Assembly: GCF_019204025.1 (NCBI RefSeq)
Contig: NZ_JAGSPB010000002.1
Location: forward strand, 62,001-126,000
Reading direction: 5' to 3'
Source of the DNA: Erythrobacter ani
GTDB lineage: Bacteria; Pseudomonadota; Alphaproteobacteria; Sphingomonadales; Sphingomonadaceae
DNA length: 64,000 nucleotides
Part shown: piece by piece, positions 27,375 to 38,964 of the stretch
Layout: each line of letters opens with the position of its first letter
How positions within the stretch are numbered: the first letter of the stretch is position 1
Made by a program: the position numbers and the translations under genes
Notes under the pieces: generated by a model
Database searches by the model: none
What the model was told of the DNA's origin: nothing
What the model saw: the letters and a program-made list of their open reading frames with translations, nothing else

Positions 27375-27404
27375 GGGGCGGGCCGGAAGGCTCGCCCCTT
27401 TTTT
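27375..27404 (+). terminator. Rho-independent terminator of the OmpA-domain gene
   Basis: Stem GGGGCGGGCC / GGCTCGCCCC (27375-27384 and 27389-27398, one mismatch) with loop GGAA, followed by TTTTTT on the plus strand. It lies 31 bases past the stop codon. Confidence 0.93.
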
Positions 27405-27515
27405 GTTGGAGCGCTGTTCTCCCATCAGGTTCAAATTGGGACGTTGCCACATTCGCTGTGTGCAAAAGCGGCAGCTCGTCTTGCAGCCGCGTTAGCCGGA
27501 TCGTAAGTTTACGGC

Positions 27516-27731
27516 ATGGAACCGATGCGCGACTCGATTCATTACCAACAGCTCGCGCGGAAGGCTCGGCAACTGGCCTCCGCGCACTCCGATCCCGTAG
27601 TCGCTCGCCGCCTGCGCGAGACTGCCGTCCAGCACGACAGGCTCGCCCGCAAGCTGGAGCGGGAGGAATCCGTCGGAGAAAAAAACCAGAGCGAATGGAA
27701 GAGCTTCATCAAGCAATTGAAGAAGCGTTAG
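27516..27731 (+). CDS. Small charged helical protein, hypothetical
   Basis: 71 residues, no membrane segment or signal. The sequence is almost entirely charged helix: YQQLARKARQLA, VVARRLRETAVQHDRLARKLE and a lysine-rich end SFIKQLKKR. The pattern resembles small cytoplasmic proteins common in sphingomonads, but I can name no function. A second in-frame ATG three codons in is an alternative start. It converges with aroC, 59 bases away. Confidence 0.65.
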   Translation: MEPMRDSIHYQQLARKARQLASAHSDPVVARRLRETAVQHDRLARKLEREESVGEKNQSEWKSFIKQLKKR

Positions 27732-27790
27732 TCGCTAGCGACTAACTTTCGGAACGGCTTTGCTCGGGTCAGGGCGCGCCGTAACGCGAG

Positions 27791-28882
27791 TCAGGGCTGC
27801 TCTATCTGGGCGCGGTGCAGCATTTTGTGATCGGCCAACACCAGCGCCATCATCGCCTCGACTACGGGAGTGCCGCGGATCCCGACGCAGGGATCGTGGC
27901 GCCCTTTCGTGCGGACCTTGGTCGCTTCGCCATCTGCGGTGATCGAATCGACCGGGGTGAGGATCGAACTTGTCGGTTTGAACGCCACGCGGCACACGAC
28001 CGGCTGTCCGGTTGAAATGCCGCCCGCAGTCCCGCCGGCATGATTGCTGGCATAGACGGGCTTGCCATCCGTGCCCGGTGACATCGCATCGGCGTTCTGC
28101 TCCCCGGTGAGCCGCGCAGCTTCGAAGCCATCGCCGATTTCCACGCCTTTGGTCGCGTTGATGCTCATCATGGCGGAGGCAAGATCACTGTCGAGCTTGC
28201 CGTAAACGGGCGCTCCCCATCCGGCAGGGACACCTTCCGCGACGCATTCGACAACCGCGCCGAGCGACGATCCGTTCTTGCGCGCATTTTCCACGAGTGT
28301 TTCCCAGCGTTTTGCAGCCCAGCTGTCGGGACAGAAGAACGGATTGTTACCGATCTCGTCGAAGTTGATCGCCTCGGGATCGATCTTGTCGCCGCCAAGC
28401 TCGCAGACATAGGCGGTAATTCTTACCTCCGGAATTATCAGGCGAGCCACAGCCCCTGCGGCCACGCGGGCGGCGGTTTCACGCGCACTCGACCGGCCGC
28501 CACCCCGGTAATCGCGGATGCCGTATTTCGCGTCATAGGTGTAATCGGCATGTCCGGGGCGATAGCTTTGCGCGATCTCGGAGTAATCCTTGGACCGCTG
28601 ATCGGTGTTTGCGATCATCAGGTGGATCGGCGTACCGGTCGTGACCTGTTCGCCGCTCGCATCGTCGAACACACCCGACAGGATCTTGACGAGGTCGTCT
28701 TCCTTGCGCTGCGTCGTGAAACGGTTCTGGCCAGGCTTCCGGGCGTCCATGAACGGCTGGATGTACCGTTCGTTCAAAGCCAGTCCAGGCGGGCACCCGT
28801 CTATCACGGCACCAAGACCCGGCCCGTGGCTTTCTCCCCATGTGGTGAAGCGCAGAACGCGCCCGAACGTGTTGACACTCAT
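27791..28882 (-). CDS. aroC: Chorismate synthase
   Basis: Last step of the shikimate pathway: makes chorismate from EPSP using reduced FMN. The 363 residues begin [20 protein letters not shown], with the conserved GESHG motif, and continue with [18 protein letters not shown], which includes the SARET motif. [10 protein letters not shown] and KPTSSI are also present. The 5' extension of the reading frame beyond 28882 has no homology. It diverges from ruvA. Confidence 0.97.
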   Translation of the reverse strand: MSVNTFGRVLRFTTWGESHGPGLGAVIDGCPPGLALNERYIQPFMDARKPGQNRFTTQRKEDDLVKILSGVFDDASGEQVTTGTPIHLMIANTDQRSKDYSEIAQSYRPGHADYTYDAKYGIRDYRGGGRSSARETAARVAAGAVARLIIPEVRITAYVCELGGDKIDPEAINFDEIGNNPFFCPDSWAAKRWETLVENARKNGSSLGAVVECVAEGVPAGWGAPVYGKLDSDLASAMMSINATKGVEIGDGFEAARLTGEQNADAMSPGTDGKPVYASNHAGGTAGGISTGQPVVCRVAFKPTSSILTPVDSITADGEATKVRTKGRHDPCVGIRGTPVVEAMMALVLADHKMLHRAQIEQP

Positions 28883-29187
28883 GCGCCAAGCCATAGCGAA
28901 ATCATCGGGAGTGTCGAGACGGCGGTGACGGCGCATGGTTTTCCTACTGCGTTCGATCGCTGTAGGTGAGGCGTCGATGGCACCGCGCACCAATCACCGC
29001 AGTAATCGATTTAGGCGATGGAATGGCAGCGTTATAATCGATCCGTTTTCGGTCCCAGGACCGTGTAACATGCGGTCCATGTCTCCGCCTGGCCCCCGTT
29101 TCCGGCGATTGGTCAAGCGCTCGCTGGGATGACGATAACAGGCTCTGGGTGCTGGCAATCGCGGCGCAAATGGAGGACAAGCAGGCC
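28883..29187. other. aroC-ruvA divergent intergenic region
   Basis: 305 bases between the two starts, expected to hold both promoters. ORFs on both strands here are shorter than 110 codons, lack a ribosome-binding site and show no recognisable protein, so I read it as noncoding. No hairpin with a T-run is visible. Confidence 0.5.
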
Positions 29188-29793
29188 ATGATTGCAAAGC
29201 TATCAGGCAGGCTGGATGAGACCGGCGAGGACTGGGCCATCGTCGATGTGCAGGGCGTCGGCTATCTGGTCCACTGCTCGACCAAGACGCTCGCGGCCTT
29301 GGGTGACGTAGGCGAGGCATGCACCGTGCACACCGATCTGCAGGTAAGCGAGAACGACATGCGCCTCCTGGGCTTTGCCGAAAGCGCCGAGCGCGACTGG
29401 TTCCGGTTGCTCACTCAGGTGCAGGGCGTGGGGAGCAAGGTGGGCCTTGCAATCCTGTCCGCGCTTTCCACCGGCGAAGTGCGCGATGCGTGTGCCGGCG
29501 GCGATGCCGCGACCGTGGCGCGGGCGCAGGGCGTCGGGCCAAAGCTCGCCGGGCGCATCGTCAATGAGCTGAAGGACAAAGCCGGTGCGCTGCCCGGCGG
29601 CGGCATGGCAGACGGCGTTGCGGCAAGCGTGCCTGCAGGTGGTGCCAGCGCCGACGCCGTGAGCGCGCTCGAGAACCTTGGCTTCAAGCCCGCTATAGCC
29701 GCGCAGGCCGTCGCACGGGCGCAAACCGAGCTGGGCGAAGGCGCGAACGAGGGCGACCTGATCCGCGTTGCGCTGAAGAAGGCGGCTGGGTGA
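29188..29793 (+). CDS. ruvA: Holliday junction DNA helicase subunit RuvA
   Basis: Binds four-way junctions and loads RuvB for branch migration. The 201 residues start MIAKLSGRLDETGEDW after a GGAGG site. The OB domain has VDVQGVGYLVHCS. The two helix-hairpin-helix motifs are LLTQVQGVGSKVGLAILS and VARAQGVGPKLAGRIVNEL. The C-terminal RuvB-binding domain starts at DAVSALENLGFK. The upstream frame extension to 29149 is not part of the family. ruvB is in the same operon but three small genes lie between. Confidence 0.97.
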   Translation: MIAKLSGRLDETGEDWAIVDVQGVGYLVHCSTKTLAALGDVGEACTVHTDLQVSENDMRLLGFAESAERDWFRLLTQVQGVGSKVGLAILSALSTGEVRDACAGGDAATVARAQGVGPKLAGRIVNELKDKAGALPGGGMADGVAASVPAGGASADAVSALENLGFKPAIAAQAVARAQTELGEGANEGDLIRVALKKAAG

Positions 29794-30266
29794 TGGGGCA
29801 ACTTTCCGAAGAACAGAAGCAGGTCGCTCGGGACGAAGGCGAGCGATGGTGGAACTCAGCTCATGATCGCCTCCGTTTTTCTGTCGAGTATGCGCAGGCT
29901 GGAATCAAGAGTTTGTTCTTGGCCAATGGCGGGGGTATCGTTTCTCTCCTCACATTTGCAGGCAACACAAAAGCCATCGTCGAGCCAGATGCGCTTTTTT
30001 GGAGCTTCATTTGGTTCGGAATTGGCTGCTTCGCGGCACTTGTGATCTACATCGCTGGCTACGAGTCTCAAGGATACGTCATGCAGGCAGAGTATGAACG
30101 CTCAAGGCAGGCACTTTCGGATTCACTTGAGCTAGAGAGAGTATTCGATCCCTCGCCTCATGAGCACAAAAGCCATCGAGCGGAACGCTTGGGATTTGTT
30201 GCTGCGCTTGTGTCACTTAGCATGTTTTTGCTTGGTGCATTGGTAGGTCTGGACGCCATAACATGA
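29793..30266 (+). CDS. Multi-span membrane protein, hypothetical
   Basis: 157 residues with an acidic N-terminus (MGQLSEEQKQVARDEGERW), a hydrophobic block near 40-55, a strong span near 70-90 (FWSFIWFGIGCFAALVIYIA) and a C-terminal span (FVAALVSLSMFLLGALVG). The start ATG overlaps the ruvA stop (TGATG). Codon use is visibly more A/T-rich than ruvA or the DsrE gene, which hints at a different origin. No family recognised. Confidence 0.75.
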   Translation: MGQLSEEQKQVARDEGERWWNSAHDRLRFSVEYAQAGIKSLFLANGGGIVSLLTFAGNTKAIVEPDALFWSFIWFGIGCFAALVIYIAGYESQGYVMQAEYERSRQALSDSLELERVFDPSPHEHKSHRAERLGFVAALVSLSMFLLGALVGLDAIT

Positions 30267-30814
30267 TCAGAAGAACGCGATTGATAGTCGGATACGCCCT
30301 GGTTCTCGCCGCCCCCGCCGCAGGGCAAGAGCCAGACTTCAGCGCCTTCGACACCGGCCCGGTGTTCACCGAGTTCGGCCCGCATGCTCCGGTCCCCGGC
30401 GCCAATGCCATTGACCCGACAGCCGAGTTCCGCATTGCCTTCGACGTGGCGGACAAAGCCGATGACGGCGCGCGCAACCGCAAGTTCGAGAGCGCGGCGC
30501 GGTTCACCAACATGCATGTCGCAGCGGGCGTGCCCAAGGACCGGATCAGCCTCGCCGTGGTAGTGCATGGCAAGGCGGTGCTTGACCTTGTGACCGACGA
30601 AGTGCGCGGTGGGCGCGATATGGAACCGAACGCGAGCGCCCCGATGGTTGCCGCCATGCTCGACCAAGGCATCCGCTTCGTGGTCTGCGGCCAGAGCGCG
30701 AGCGTCTACGGCGTCAAGGCTGAGCACCTGATCGAAGGCGTAGAACTGGAGATCTCCGCTATGACCGCCCACGCGCTGCTGCAACAACGCGGCTATACGG
30801 TGAACCCGTTTTGA
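30263..30814 (+). CDS. Secreted DsrE-family protein
   Basis: 183 residues with a signal peptide (LIVGYALVLAAPAAG). The DsrE-like domain has FDVADKADD near the start, VVVHGKAVLDL in the middle and FVVCGQSASVYGV with the single conserved cysteine. DsrE-like folds take part in sulphur transfer; the exported versions have no known partner. The start overlaps the preceding gene by 4 bases and the stop overlaps the 47-codon ORF that follows. Confidence 0.88.
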   Translation: MIRRTRLIVGYALVLAAPAAGQEPDFSAFDTGPVFTEFGPHAPVPGANAIDPTAEFRIAFDVADKADDGARNRKFESAARFTNMHVAAGVPKDRISLAVVVHGKAVLDLVTDEVRGGRDMEPNASAPMVAAMLDQGIRFVVCGQSASVYGVKAEHLIEGVELEISAMTAHALLQQRGYTVNPF

Positions 30815-30957
30815 TGCGAAAGACTGCGATTGGATTTGTCGTGTTCGCGACCGGGATGATCGTCGGAGCCTTGGTCGATGACTGGCTCGACCGCGATAGC
30901 TGCTTGGATCGTGGGGGAGCCTTGGACCACCAAAGAGACAACTGCAGATACGAATGA
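30814..30957 (+). CDS. 47-residue single-span membrane peptide
   Basis: A very short gene packed between the DsrE gene and ruvB. It starts at the ATG overlapping the DsrE stop (TGATG) and its stop overlaps the ruvB ATG (ATGA). The peptide begins [20 protein letters not shown], one membrane span, and continues with an Asp/Arg-rich tail holding two cysteines (DSCLD and DNCRYE). Overlaps at both ends make it likely to be translated and needed for coupling ribosomes into ruvB. Confidence 0.7.
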   Translation: MRKTAIGFVVFATGMIVGALVDDWLDRDSCLDRGGALDHQRDNCRYE

Positions 30958-31982
30958 CTGACCCCATCCCCCTCCACTCTCCCGATCGCCAACCTGGCGA
31001 CCCGGACGCGGCGCTCCGGCCCAAGTCGCTCGGCGAGTTCATCGGACAGGAGGCTGCGCGCGACAATCTGCGTGTCTTCATCGAGAGCGCCAAGTCGCGC
31101 GGCGAGGCGATGGACCACACGCTGTTCTTCGGGCCTCCCGGACTCGGCAAGACGACGCTGGCTCAGATCGTCGCAAACGAGCTGGGTGTGGGTTTCCGTG
31201 CGACCTCCGGCCCGGTGATCGCCAAGGCGGGCGACCTCGCGGCGCTCCTCACCAATCTCGAACCGCATGATGTGCTGTTCATTGACGAGATTCACCGGCT
31301 CAATCCGGTGGTCGAGGAAGTGCTCTATCCCGCGATGGAGGACCGCGCGCTCGACATCATCATCGGCGAAGGGCCCTCGGCGCGGAGTGTCCGGATCGAC
31401 CTTCCGCCTTTCACGCTGATCGGTGCGACAACGCGGCAGGGTCTGCTGACGACGCCACTGCGCGACCGCTTCGGCATTCCGGTGCGCCTGCAGTTCTACA
31501 CGCACGAAGAACTCGACCGGGTCGTCACGCGCGGCGCCCGGCTCTTGGGGCTCGAAATCGATGAGCAGGGCGCGAGGGAGATCGCCCGGCGTTCTCGCGG
31601 CACGCCGCGAGTTGCGGGCCGGCTGCTGCGGCGGGTGCGCGACTTCGCCCATGTGGCGGGCCAGGCGGTCGTGACACGGGCCGCTGCGGACGACGCTCTC
31701 ACCCGTCTGGAAATCGACAGCCTCGGTCTCGACGTGATGGACCGGCGGTATCTCTCGATGATTGCCACCACGTACAAAGGCGGGCCGGTCGGTGTTGAAA
31801 CTCTCGCCGCGGGATTGGCCGAGCCGCGCGATACGGTCGAGGACGTGATCGAGCCCTATCTCATCCAACTCGGCCTGCTCGCGCGCACAGCGCGGGGCCG
31901 CATGCTCAACGATGCGGGCTGGGAGCATCTGGACATGCAGCCCCCTCGAAAACCTCAGGGAGGGTTATTCGAGGAAAGCTGA
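30954..31982 (+). CDS. ruvB: Holliday junction DNA helicase subunit RuvB
   Basis: AAA+ motor that drives branch migration with RuvA. The 342 residues have Walker [13 protein letters not shown], Walker [10 protein letters not shown], the sensor GATTRQGLL and the arginine-finger region [15 protein letters not shown]. The C-terminal winged helix has [10 protein letters not shown]. The start ATGA overlaps the stop of the 47-codon ORF. It converges with the next gene, 4 bases apart. Confidence 0.98.
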   Translation: MTDPIPLHSPDRQPGDPDAALRPKSLGEFIGQEAARDNLRVFIESAKSRGEAMDHTLFFGPPGLGKTTLAQIVANELGVGFRATSGPVIAKAGDLAALLTNLEPHDVLFIDEIHRLNPVVEEVLYPAMEDRALDIIIGEGPSARSVRIDLPPFTLIGATTRQGLLTTPLRDRFGIPVRLQFYTHEELDRVVTRGARLLGLEIDEQGAREIARRSRGTPRVAGRLLRRVRDFAHVAGQAVVTRAAADDALTRLEIDSLGLDVMDRRYLSMIATTYKGGPVGVETLAAGLAEPRDTVEDVIEPYLIQLGLLARTARGRMLNDAGWEHLDMQPPRKPQGGLFEES

Positions 31983-31986
31983 GGGC

Positions 31987-32316
31987 TCAGCCGCCAGGTT
32001 GGCGAATGCTACGGCCCTTGCGCTGAAATTCCTGCGCGGTATCCCGGCTGCGATCGGACATTGCTTCCCACTGGGCCTTTGTGCCGCACAGCTTCTTGTT
32101 GAAGCGTGAACCGACCACGCGCGTGCGGCGGCAGATGATTTCATCCTCCTCGGCGGCGGCTGCAGTGACTTCAGGCTCGGCATCGACAGCTTCAGTCGGG
32201 TTCGCGCTTACCTCGCTTGCCTCGACGGCTTTCGGTTCGTCCTCGCTCGTCTGCGGCGCGGCCTGTGCCTGCAGCGATACCAGCAAAGCGGACCCGATTA
32301 GCAATGCAATGGCCAT
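31987..32316 (-). CDS. Secreted small protein, hypothetical
   Basis: 109 residues from MAIALLIGSALL. A signal peptide (to about residue 20, QAQA) is followed by an acidic Ala/Glu-rich stretch (residues 22-60) and a C-terminal motif with two cysteines: IICRRTRVVGSRFNKKLCGTKAQW. The C-terminal motif is one I associate with small secreted sphingomonad proteins of unknown role. The longer frame to 32361 is rejected since it hides the signal peptide. Confidence 0.75.
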   Translation of the reverse strand: MAIALLIGSALLVSLQAQAAPQTSEDEPKAVEASEVSANPTEAVDAEPEVTAAAAEEDEIICRRTRVVGSRFNKKLCGTKAQWEAMSDRSRDTAQEFQRKGRSIRQPGG

Positions 32317-32449
32317 GAATACCCTCCTGTCGATATAACTAGCCCCATGATTCCGAAGCATAGTTGGATGACGCCCGCATGCAAGCCGGGCGAATTAGGG
32401 ACTGCAAGGAGCTTGACCATCCCGCCGCGATCTCTCGAACTGGACCAGT

Positions 32450-32887
32450 TTACGGCGACGCCGTCGGCAGGCCCGCTTCCTGCCACGCGGATATCCCGCC
32501 CGAAAGATGCGGCACAGGGCGCCCGAGATGTTCTGCTAGCCTCGTTGCGGCGATACCCGACCGGCGACCTGAGCGGCAGTAGAGCACTATCTCGCGTCCA
32601 TCGCCTGTATCCAGCGCCGAGGGATCGAATGAATCAAGGGCGATGTGTTGTGCGCCGCCAATCATTCCTCCAGCGACCTCTTCGGCCGTGCGCACATCGA
32701 TCAGCCGCACATCGCCGCGATCGATCCGCGAACGAAGCTGCGCAGCCGTCAGATCGATCACAGCGCCCGATACTTCGCTGCGCGTCGCAGAATCGTTGAT
32801 CTCATCTTTGACCAGTTCGCTCACCGCCTCCTGCGGGCCGCACGCAGTCAGCGCGGCTCCGCATGAGAGGGTAAGCAGAAAGCGCAT
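32450..32887 (-). CDS. Rhodanese-domain lipoprotein
   Basis: 145 residues from MRFLLTLSCGAALTAC, a lipoprotein signal with lipobox LTAC. The rhodanese domain (about 50-145) has RLIDVRTAEEVAGG and the active loop YCRSGRRSG with the catalytic cysteine. Probably a periplasmic sulphurtransferase. The start lies 10 bases after the aconitase stop on the same strand, so the two are likely cotranscribed. Confidence 0.88.
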   Translation of the reverse strand: MRFLLTLSCGAALTACGPQEAVSELVKDEINDSATRSEVSGAVIDLTAAQLRSRIDRGDVRLIDVRTAEEVAGGMIGGAQHIALDSFDPSALDTGDGREIVLYCRSGRRSGIAATRLAEHLGRPVPHLSGGISAWQEAGLPTASP

Positions 32888-32897
32888 AGCCAGGCTA

Positions 32898-35570
<2,673 letters not shown>

Positions 35571-35738
35571 CGGGATATCCCATCCTTGTTGGCTGTCCCG
35601 CAACAGTGGAGGCTGCGCGGGGAGGGGGGTGCCGAAACTCTGCGAGTCCGGGCGCGAATTCTATGCTCAGCACCTGCTAGACATAACCCTTTGCGTCAAG
35701 GGTTTGAAAGCTGTTGCGAGTCGCTTGCGATTGCCGGT

Positions 35739-36641
35739 TCAGGTTGCCGCTGCGGGGGGCGGAATTCGGGGCCTTCGCGTTGCGATCCAGCACCCTGTCA
35801 CGATCAAGGCTGTGCCTGCCAGAGTCGGCAGGGTGACAGGCTCGCGAAAGAAGAGCCAACCGAGCAGACTCGCCCACAGAAACCCTGTATATTCGATTGG
35901 CACGAGCGCCTGCGCTTCCGAACGGGCATAGGCCCAGGCGATCGCCATCGCGCCGAAAACGGTTAGCGCCCCGGCACCCGCAATCGTCATCAGTGCCTCC
36001 GTTTTTGGCACTGTCGCGAGAAACGGTGCGAAAAGGAGCAGCACCAGCCCGCCGATCCCGCTATGAAAGGTGGCGATCTCGACGGGGCCGGCAACTTGGC
36101 TCTGGCGGCGGATGACTACAAAATTGTAGGCATAGAGCACCGCGGAGAACCCTAGCGATGCAATGCCCAGCCACACATCAGGCGACATGTCGCCCCTGCC
36201 GAACTTGCCGCCCACGATCACCATCGTGCCGATGAAACCGAGGATACTGGCGTAAATCGCCTTTGGCTGGATTTCTTCACCCAGCAGGACGCGTGCGAAA
36301 TAGAGAGCGATGAGCGGTGCAATGAAGCTGATCGCGATGGCTTCGGCGAGCGGCAGTTTCGTAAGTGCAAAGAAGAAACTCAGCGCCATGAAAGCGGAAA
36401 TTATCCCGCGCTCGACATGCAGTTTCATCACTGTTCTGTTTGGCCAGCCGGTGCGCCGAATCATCCATATCGGCGCGATGATCGCCGCCCCGAATAGCGA
36501 TCTGAGCACGGTCGCGGTGTAGGTGCCCGTCGCTAGGGCCGCATCTTTCATCAGCGCGTCCATCAGGGAAAGGAAGCCGACGCCCGCCGCAGCGGCGGCG
36601 AAGGGCATCAATCGGCGGACAGTGCTTGGCGACGCGGGCAT
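35739..36641 (-). CDS. EamA-family (DMT) transporter
   Basis: 300 residues with about ten membrane spans in two EamA repeats. The start MPASPSTVRRLMPFAAAAAGVG leads directly into the first span. The second repeat includes GFSAVLYAYNFVVIRR and ends with EYTGFLWASLLGWLFFREPV, the conserved EamA ending. Substrate unknown; many such proteins export metabolites. It diverges from the L,D-transpeptidase gene with 176 bases between. Confidence 0.9.
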   Translation of the reverse strand: MPASPSTVRRLMPFAAAAAGVGFLSLMDALMKDAALATGTYTATVLRSLFGAAIIAPIWMIRRTGWPNRTVMKLHVERGIISAFMALSFFFALTKLPLAEAIAISFIAPLIALYFARVLLGEEIQPKAIYASILGFIGTMVIVGGKFGRGDMSPDVWLGIASLGFSAVLYAYNFVVIRRQSQVAGPVEIATFHSGIGGLVLLLFAPFLATVPKTEALMTIAGAGALTVFGAMAIAWAYARSEAQALVPIEYTGFLWASLLGWLFFREPVTLPTLAGTALIVTGCWIATRRPRIPPPAAAT

Positions 36642-36817
36642 GGGCGGCAATGCATAGGGATAAGGCGCCCTGTCGTCACGCCGGATCGTGCACGGCCGCG
36701 CACAATTCATCGCAGGGCAAGCGCACTGGCTTGATAGAGGAGGGCAAGCAGGGATATACTGCAGAATTAGGGCATCACCCGCGCAAAGCGGTGAGAATTG
36801 GGACAAAAGAGACAGTT

Positions 36818-38218
36818 ATGCGCAAATGGATCGGCACTTTGGCCAGCGGGATCGCGGCCACGGCTCTGATTTCGAGCGGGGCTTTCGCTCAGGACGAGCA
36901 GGCCGCGGGATCCGAGGATACCGTCGGGGCGCAAGCGGGCGAAGAACCTGAGACGGCACCCGACGCGACATTCGATGAAGCGTTCCCCCAGATGGTGTCC
37001 TCCGAAGTGGTGCAGGGCGACCTCGCGCCTCCGGGGCCGATCATCCAGCCATGGACCGTAGATGCGGCGCGCGAACTTATCGCGGTGATCGACGGGATTG
37101 GAGCAGAGGGCCTCGATCCGCGAGACTACGACCTGCAGGCCCTGCAGGTTGCGGTGCAGTCCGGGCCTTCAGAAGAGCTGAATGCACTGGCGTCGAAGAA
37201 CTTCGTCTGGCTGGTCGAAGATCTCCGCGATGGTCGCACGCCGATGGATGCCCGCGAGCAATGGTTCGTGGTCGATCCCGATCGCGACTTCTTCCGCACC
37301 GGCGACCTGCTGACCGAAGCGATGGAAAGCGGAAATGTCGCCGGCACCCTCGCTAAACTGAACCCGACGCACCCCGACTATGCCCGGCTCAAGGCAGAGC
37401 TTGCCGCGACGCCCGACAGCGACACCGACAAGCGCAAGCTGATCCGTGCGAATATGGACCGCTGGCGCTGGCTCGCGCGTGATCTTGGGCGCAAGTACCT
37501 GATCACGAATGTCCCTGAATATCAGCTAAGGCTGACGGTCGGTGACAGCATAATCAGCACATATCGCACGGTCGTTGGCAAACCGGGCCGTACCGCAACG
37601 CCGCAGCTTGCGGAGAAAGTATCGGGCGTAGTCTTCAATCCGACATGGACCGTGCCGCAATCCATTGTGAAGGGGGAAGGGCTCGGCAACAAGGTTCTGA
37701 GCAATCCTGCCTGGGCGAAGCGCAACGGGTACAAGGCGACACGCGGCGAAAACGGGTGGATCACTGTGGTCCAACAGCCGGGACCGGGCAATTCGCTGGG
37801 CCGGATGAAGCTCGAAATGCCGAACCCGCATGCCATTTTCTTCCATGACACGCCTTCGCGACACCTGTTCGCGAATGACAACCGCGCGCTCAGCCATGGC
37901 TGCATCCGAACGGAGCGCGCGCTGGAGCTGGCGATCACGATGGCGATCCTGGGGAAGGCGACCAGCAAAGATGAAGCCGTGGAGATTGCGACCTCGGGCG
38001 AATACACCAAGGTTTACATGAAAGACGAACTGCCCGCGTACATCACCTATTTCACGATGGCGTCCGATATTGACGGGGAAATGCAGACCTTCGACGACAT
38101 CTACGGACGCGATGCGCCGGTCCTCGCGAGCCTCGACAAGCCGCGCGAGCGCGACCGGAGCAACGTTATCGACGATGAGGTTATCGTTATCGAAGACGAT
38201 CCGCGGATCGGCGGTTAG
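36818..38218 (+). CDS. L,D-transpeptidase (YkuD family, LdtD/YcbB-like)
   Basis: Forms 3-3 cross-links in peptidoglycan or attaches proteins to it. The 466 residues start with a signal peptide (MRKWIGTLASGIAATALISSGAFAQ), an acidic linker, a putative peptidoglycan-binding-like helical domain (about 80-200) and the YkuD catalytic domain with FHDTPSRHLFANDNRALSHGCIR; the catalytic Cys is at 362. It converges with the second L,D-transpeptidase gene; the stop codons overlap by 4 bases. Confidence 0.92.
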   Translation: MRKWIGTLASGIAATALISSGAFAQDEQAAGSEDTVGAQAGEEPETAPDATFDEAFPQMVSSEVVQGDLAPPGPIIQPWTVDAARELIAVIDGIGAEGLDPRDYDLQALQVAVQSGPSEELNALASKNFVWLVEDLRDGRTPMDAREQWFVVDPDRDFFRTGDLLTEAMESGNVAGTLAKLNPTHPDYARLKAELAATPDSDTDKRKLIRANMDRWRWLARDLGRKYLITNVPEYQLRLTVGDSIISTYRTVVGKPGRTATPQLAEKVSGVVFNPTWTVPQSIVKGEGLGNKVLSNPAWAKRNGYKATRGENGWITVVQQPGPGNSLGRMKLEMPNPHAIFFHDTPSRHLFANDNRALSHGCIRTERALELAITMAILGKATSKDEAVEIATSGEYTKVYMKDELPAYITYFTMASDIDGEMQTFDDIYGRDAPVLASLDKPRERDRSNVIDDEVIVIEDDPRIGG

Positions 38219-38895
38219 AACGATCCCGGCGCGTAACGCTGCGTAGCGTTGGGCTCTTCCGGCTGGAGTAATTCCAGCGAATTGTCCGACCAGCCGAGGC
38301 TGTCGGCGTACAACAGCCGCCCGCCGGAAAGGTTAAGCAGAGCGATGCGAAATTGTTCTTCGCCAAGTGCGAAGCACCCGTTCGACCTGCCAAGGCGACC
38401 CCAGCGGTCGATATGCGATGGCTCGGCATAGTTGGCGCGGTGCATCACGATGTAGCGGCGCAGCGCTGCATCGTTGGTTGAGTCAAGACCGCCAAGCCGC
38501 ACCGACGTGCCATATCGCCCGACATACCATTCCCAGGTGATGTACGCCCCCTTGCTGGTCGCATTGGAGCCTTCGACGTTCGAATAATTGTTGAGCCATC
38601 CGTCGTGTTCCGGGTCGGAGCCGGTGCCATGGCTGACATGGAAACTCTGCACTTCCTCCCGGTCGAGATTGACGAAGTGAAAGCGTTTTTCCGCGGAATG
38701 GACGCCGAAATCGGCAATGCCCACGATGTCTTTCTTCCAGATAACGTCGCCCGCGCGGTCGAGCTCGCGCTTGGCAAGAGCGAACAGCTTTCTGTCCCGC
38801 TCGGTGCCTTTCCGCGGCGCAGCCGCAATTTTGGGTGGCAGGGCGAGCGCCGCCCCCGCTGCTACAGAAGACTTGAGAAGATCGCGCCGGTTCAT
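38215..38895 (-). CDS. Tat-exported L,D-transpeptidase catalytic-domain protein
   Basis: 226 residues. The N-terminus MNRRDLLKSSVAAGAALALPP is a twin-arginine signal, so the enzyme is exported folded. The catalytic domain contains HVSHGTGSDPEHDGW, IVMHRANYAEPSHIDRWG and RSNGCFALGEEQF with Cys174 as the likely nucleophile. This is the murein L,D-transpeptidase catalytic-domain family, different from the YkuD protein encoded opposite. Confidence 0.88.
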   Translation of the reverse strand: MNRRDLLKSSVAAGAALALPPKIAAAPRKGTERDRKLFALAKRELDRAGDVIWKKDIVGIADFGVHSAEKRFHFVNLDREEVQSFHVSHGTGSDPEHDGWLNNYSNVEGSNATSKGAYITWEWYVGRYGTSVRLGGLDSTNDAALRRYIVMHRANYAEPSHIDRWGRLGRSNGCFALGEEQFRIALLNLSGGRLLYADSLGWSDNSLELLQPEEPNATQRYAPGSF

Positions 38896-38964
38896 AACGT
38901 CAATACTAATAGCGCAAATCTTATGTTCCCGTGAACAGCAATTCCGCCGCGATGCATGGGATTT

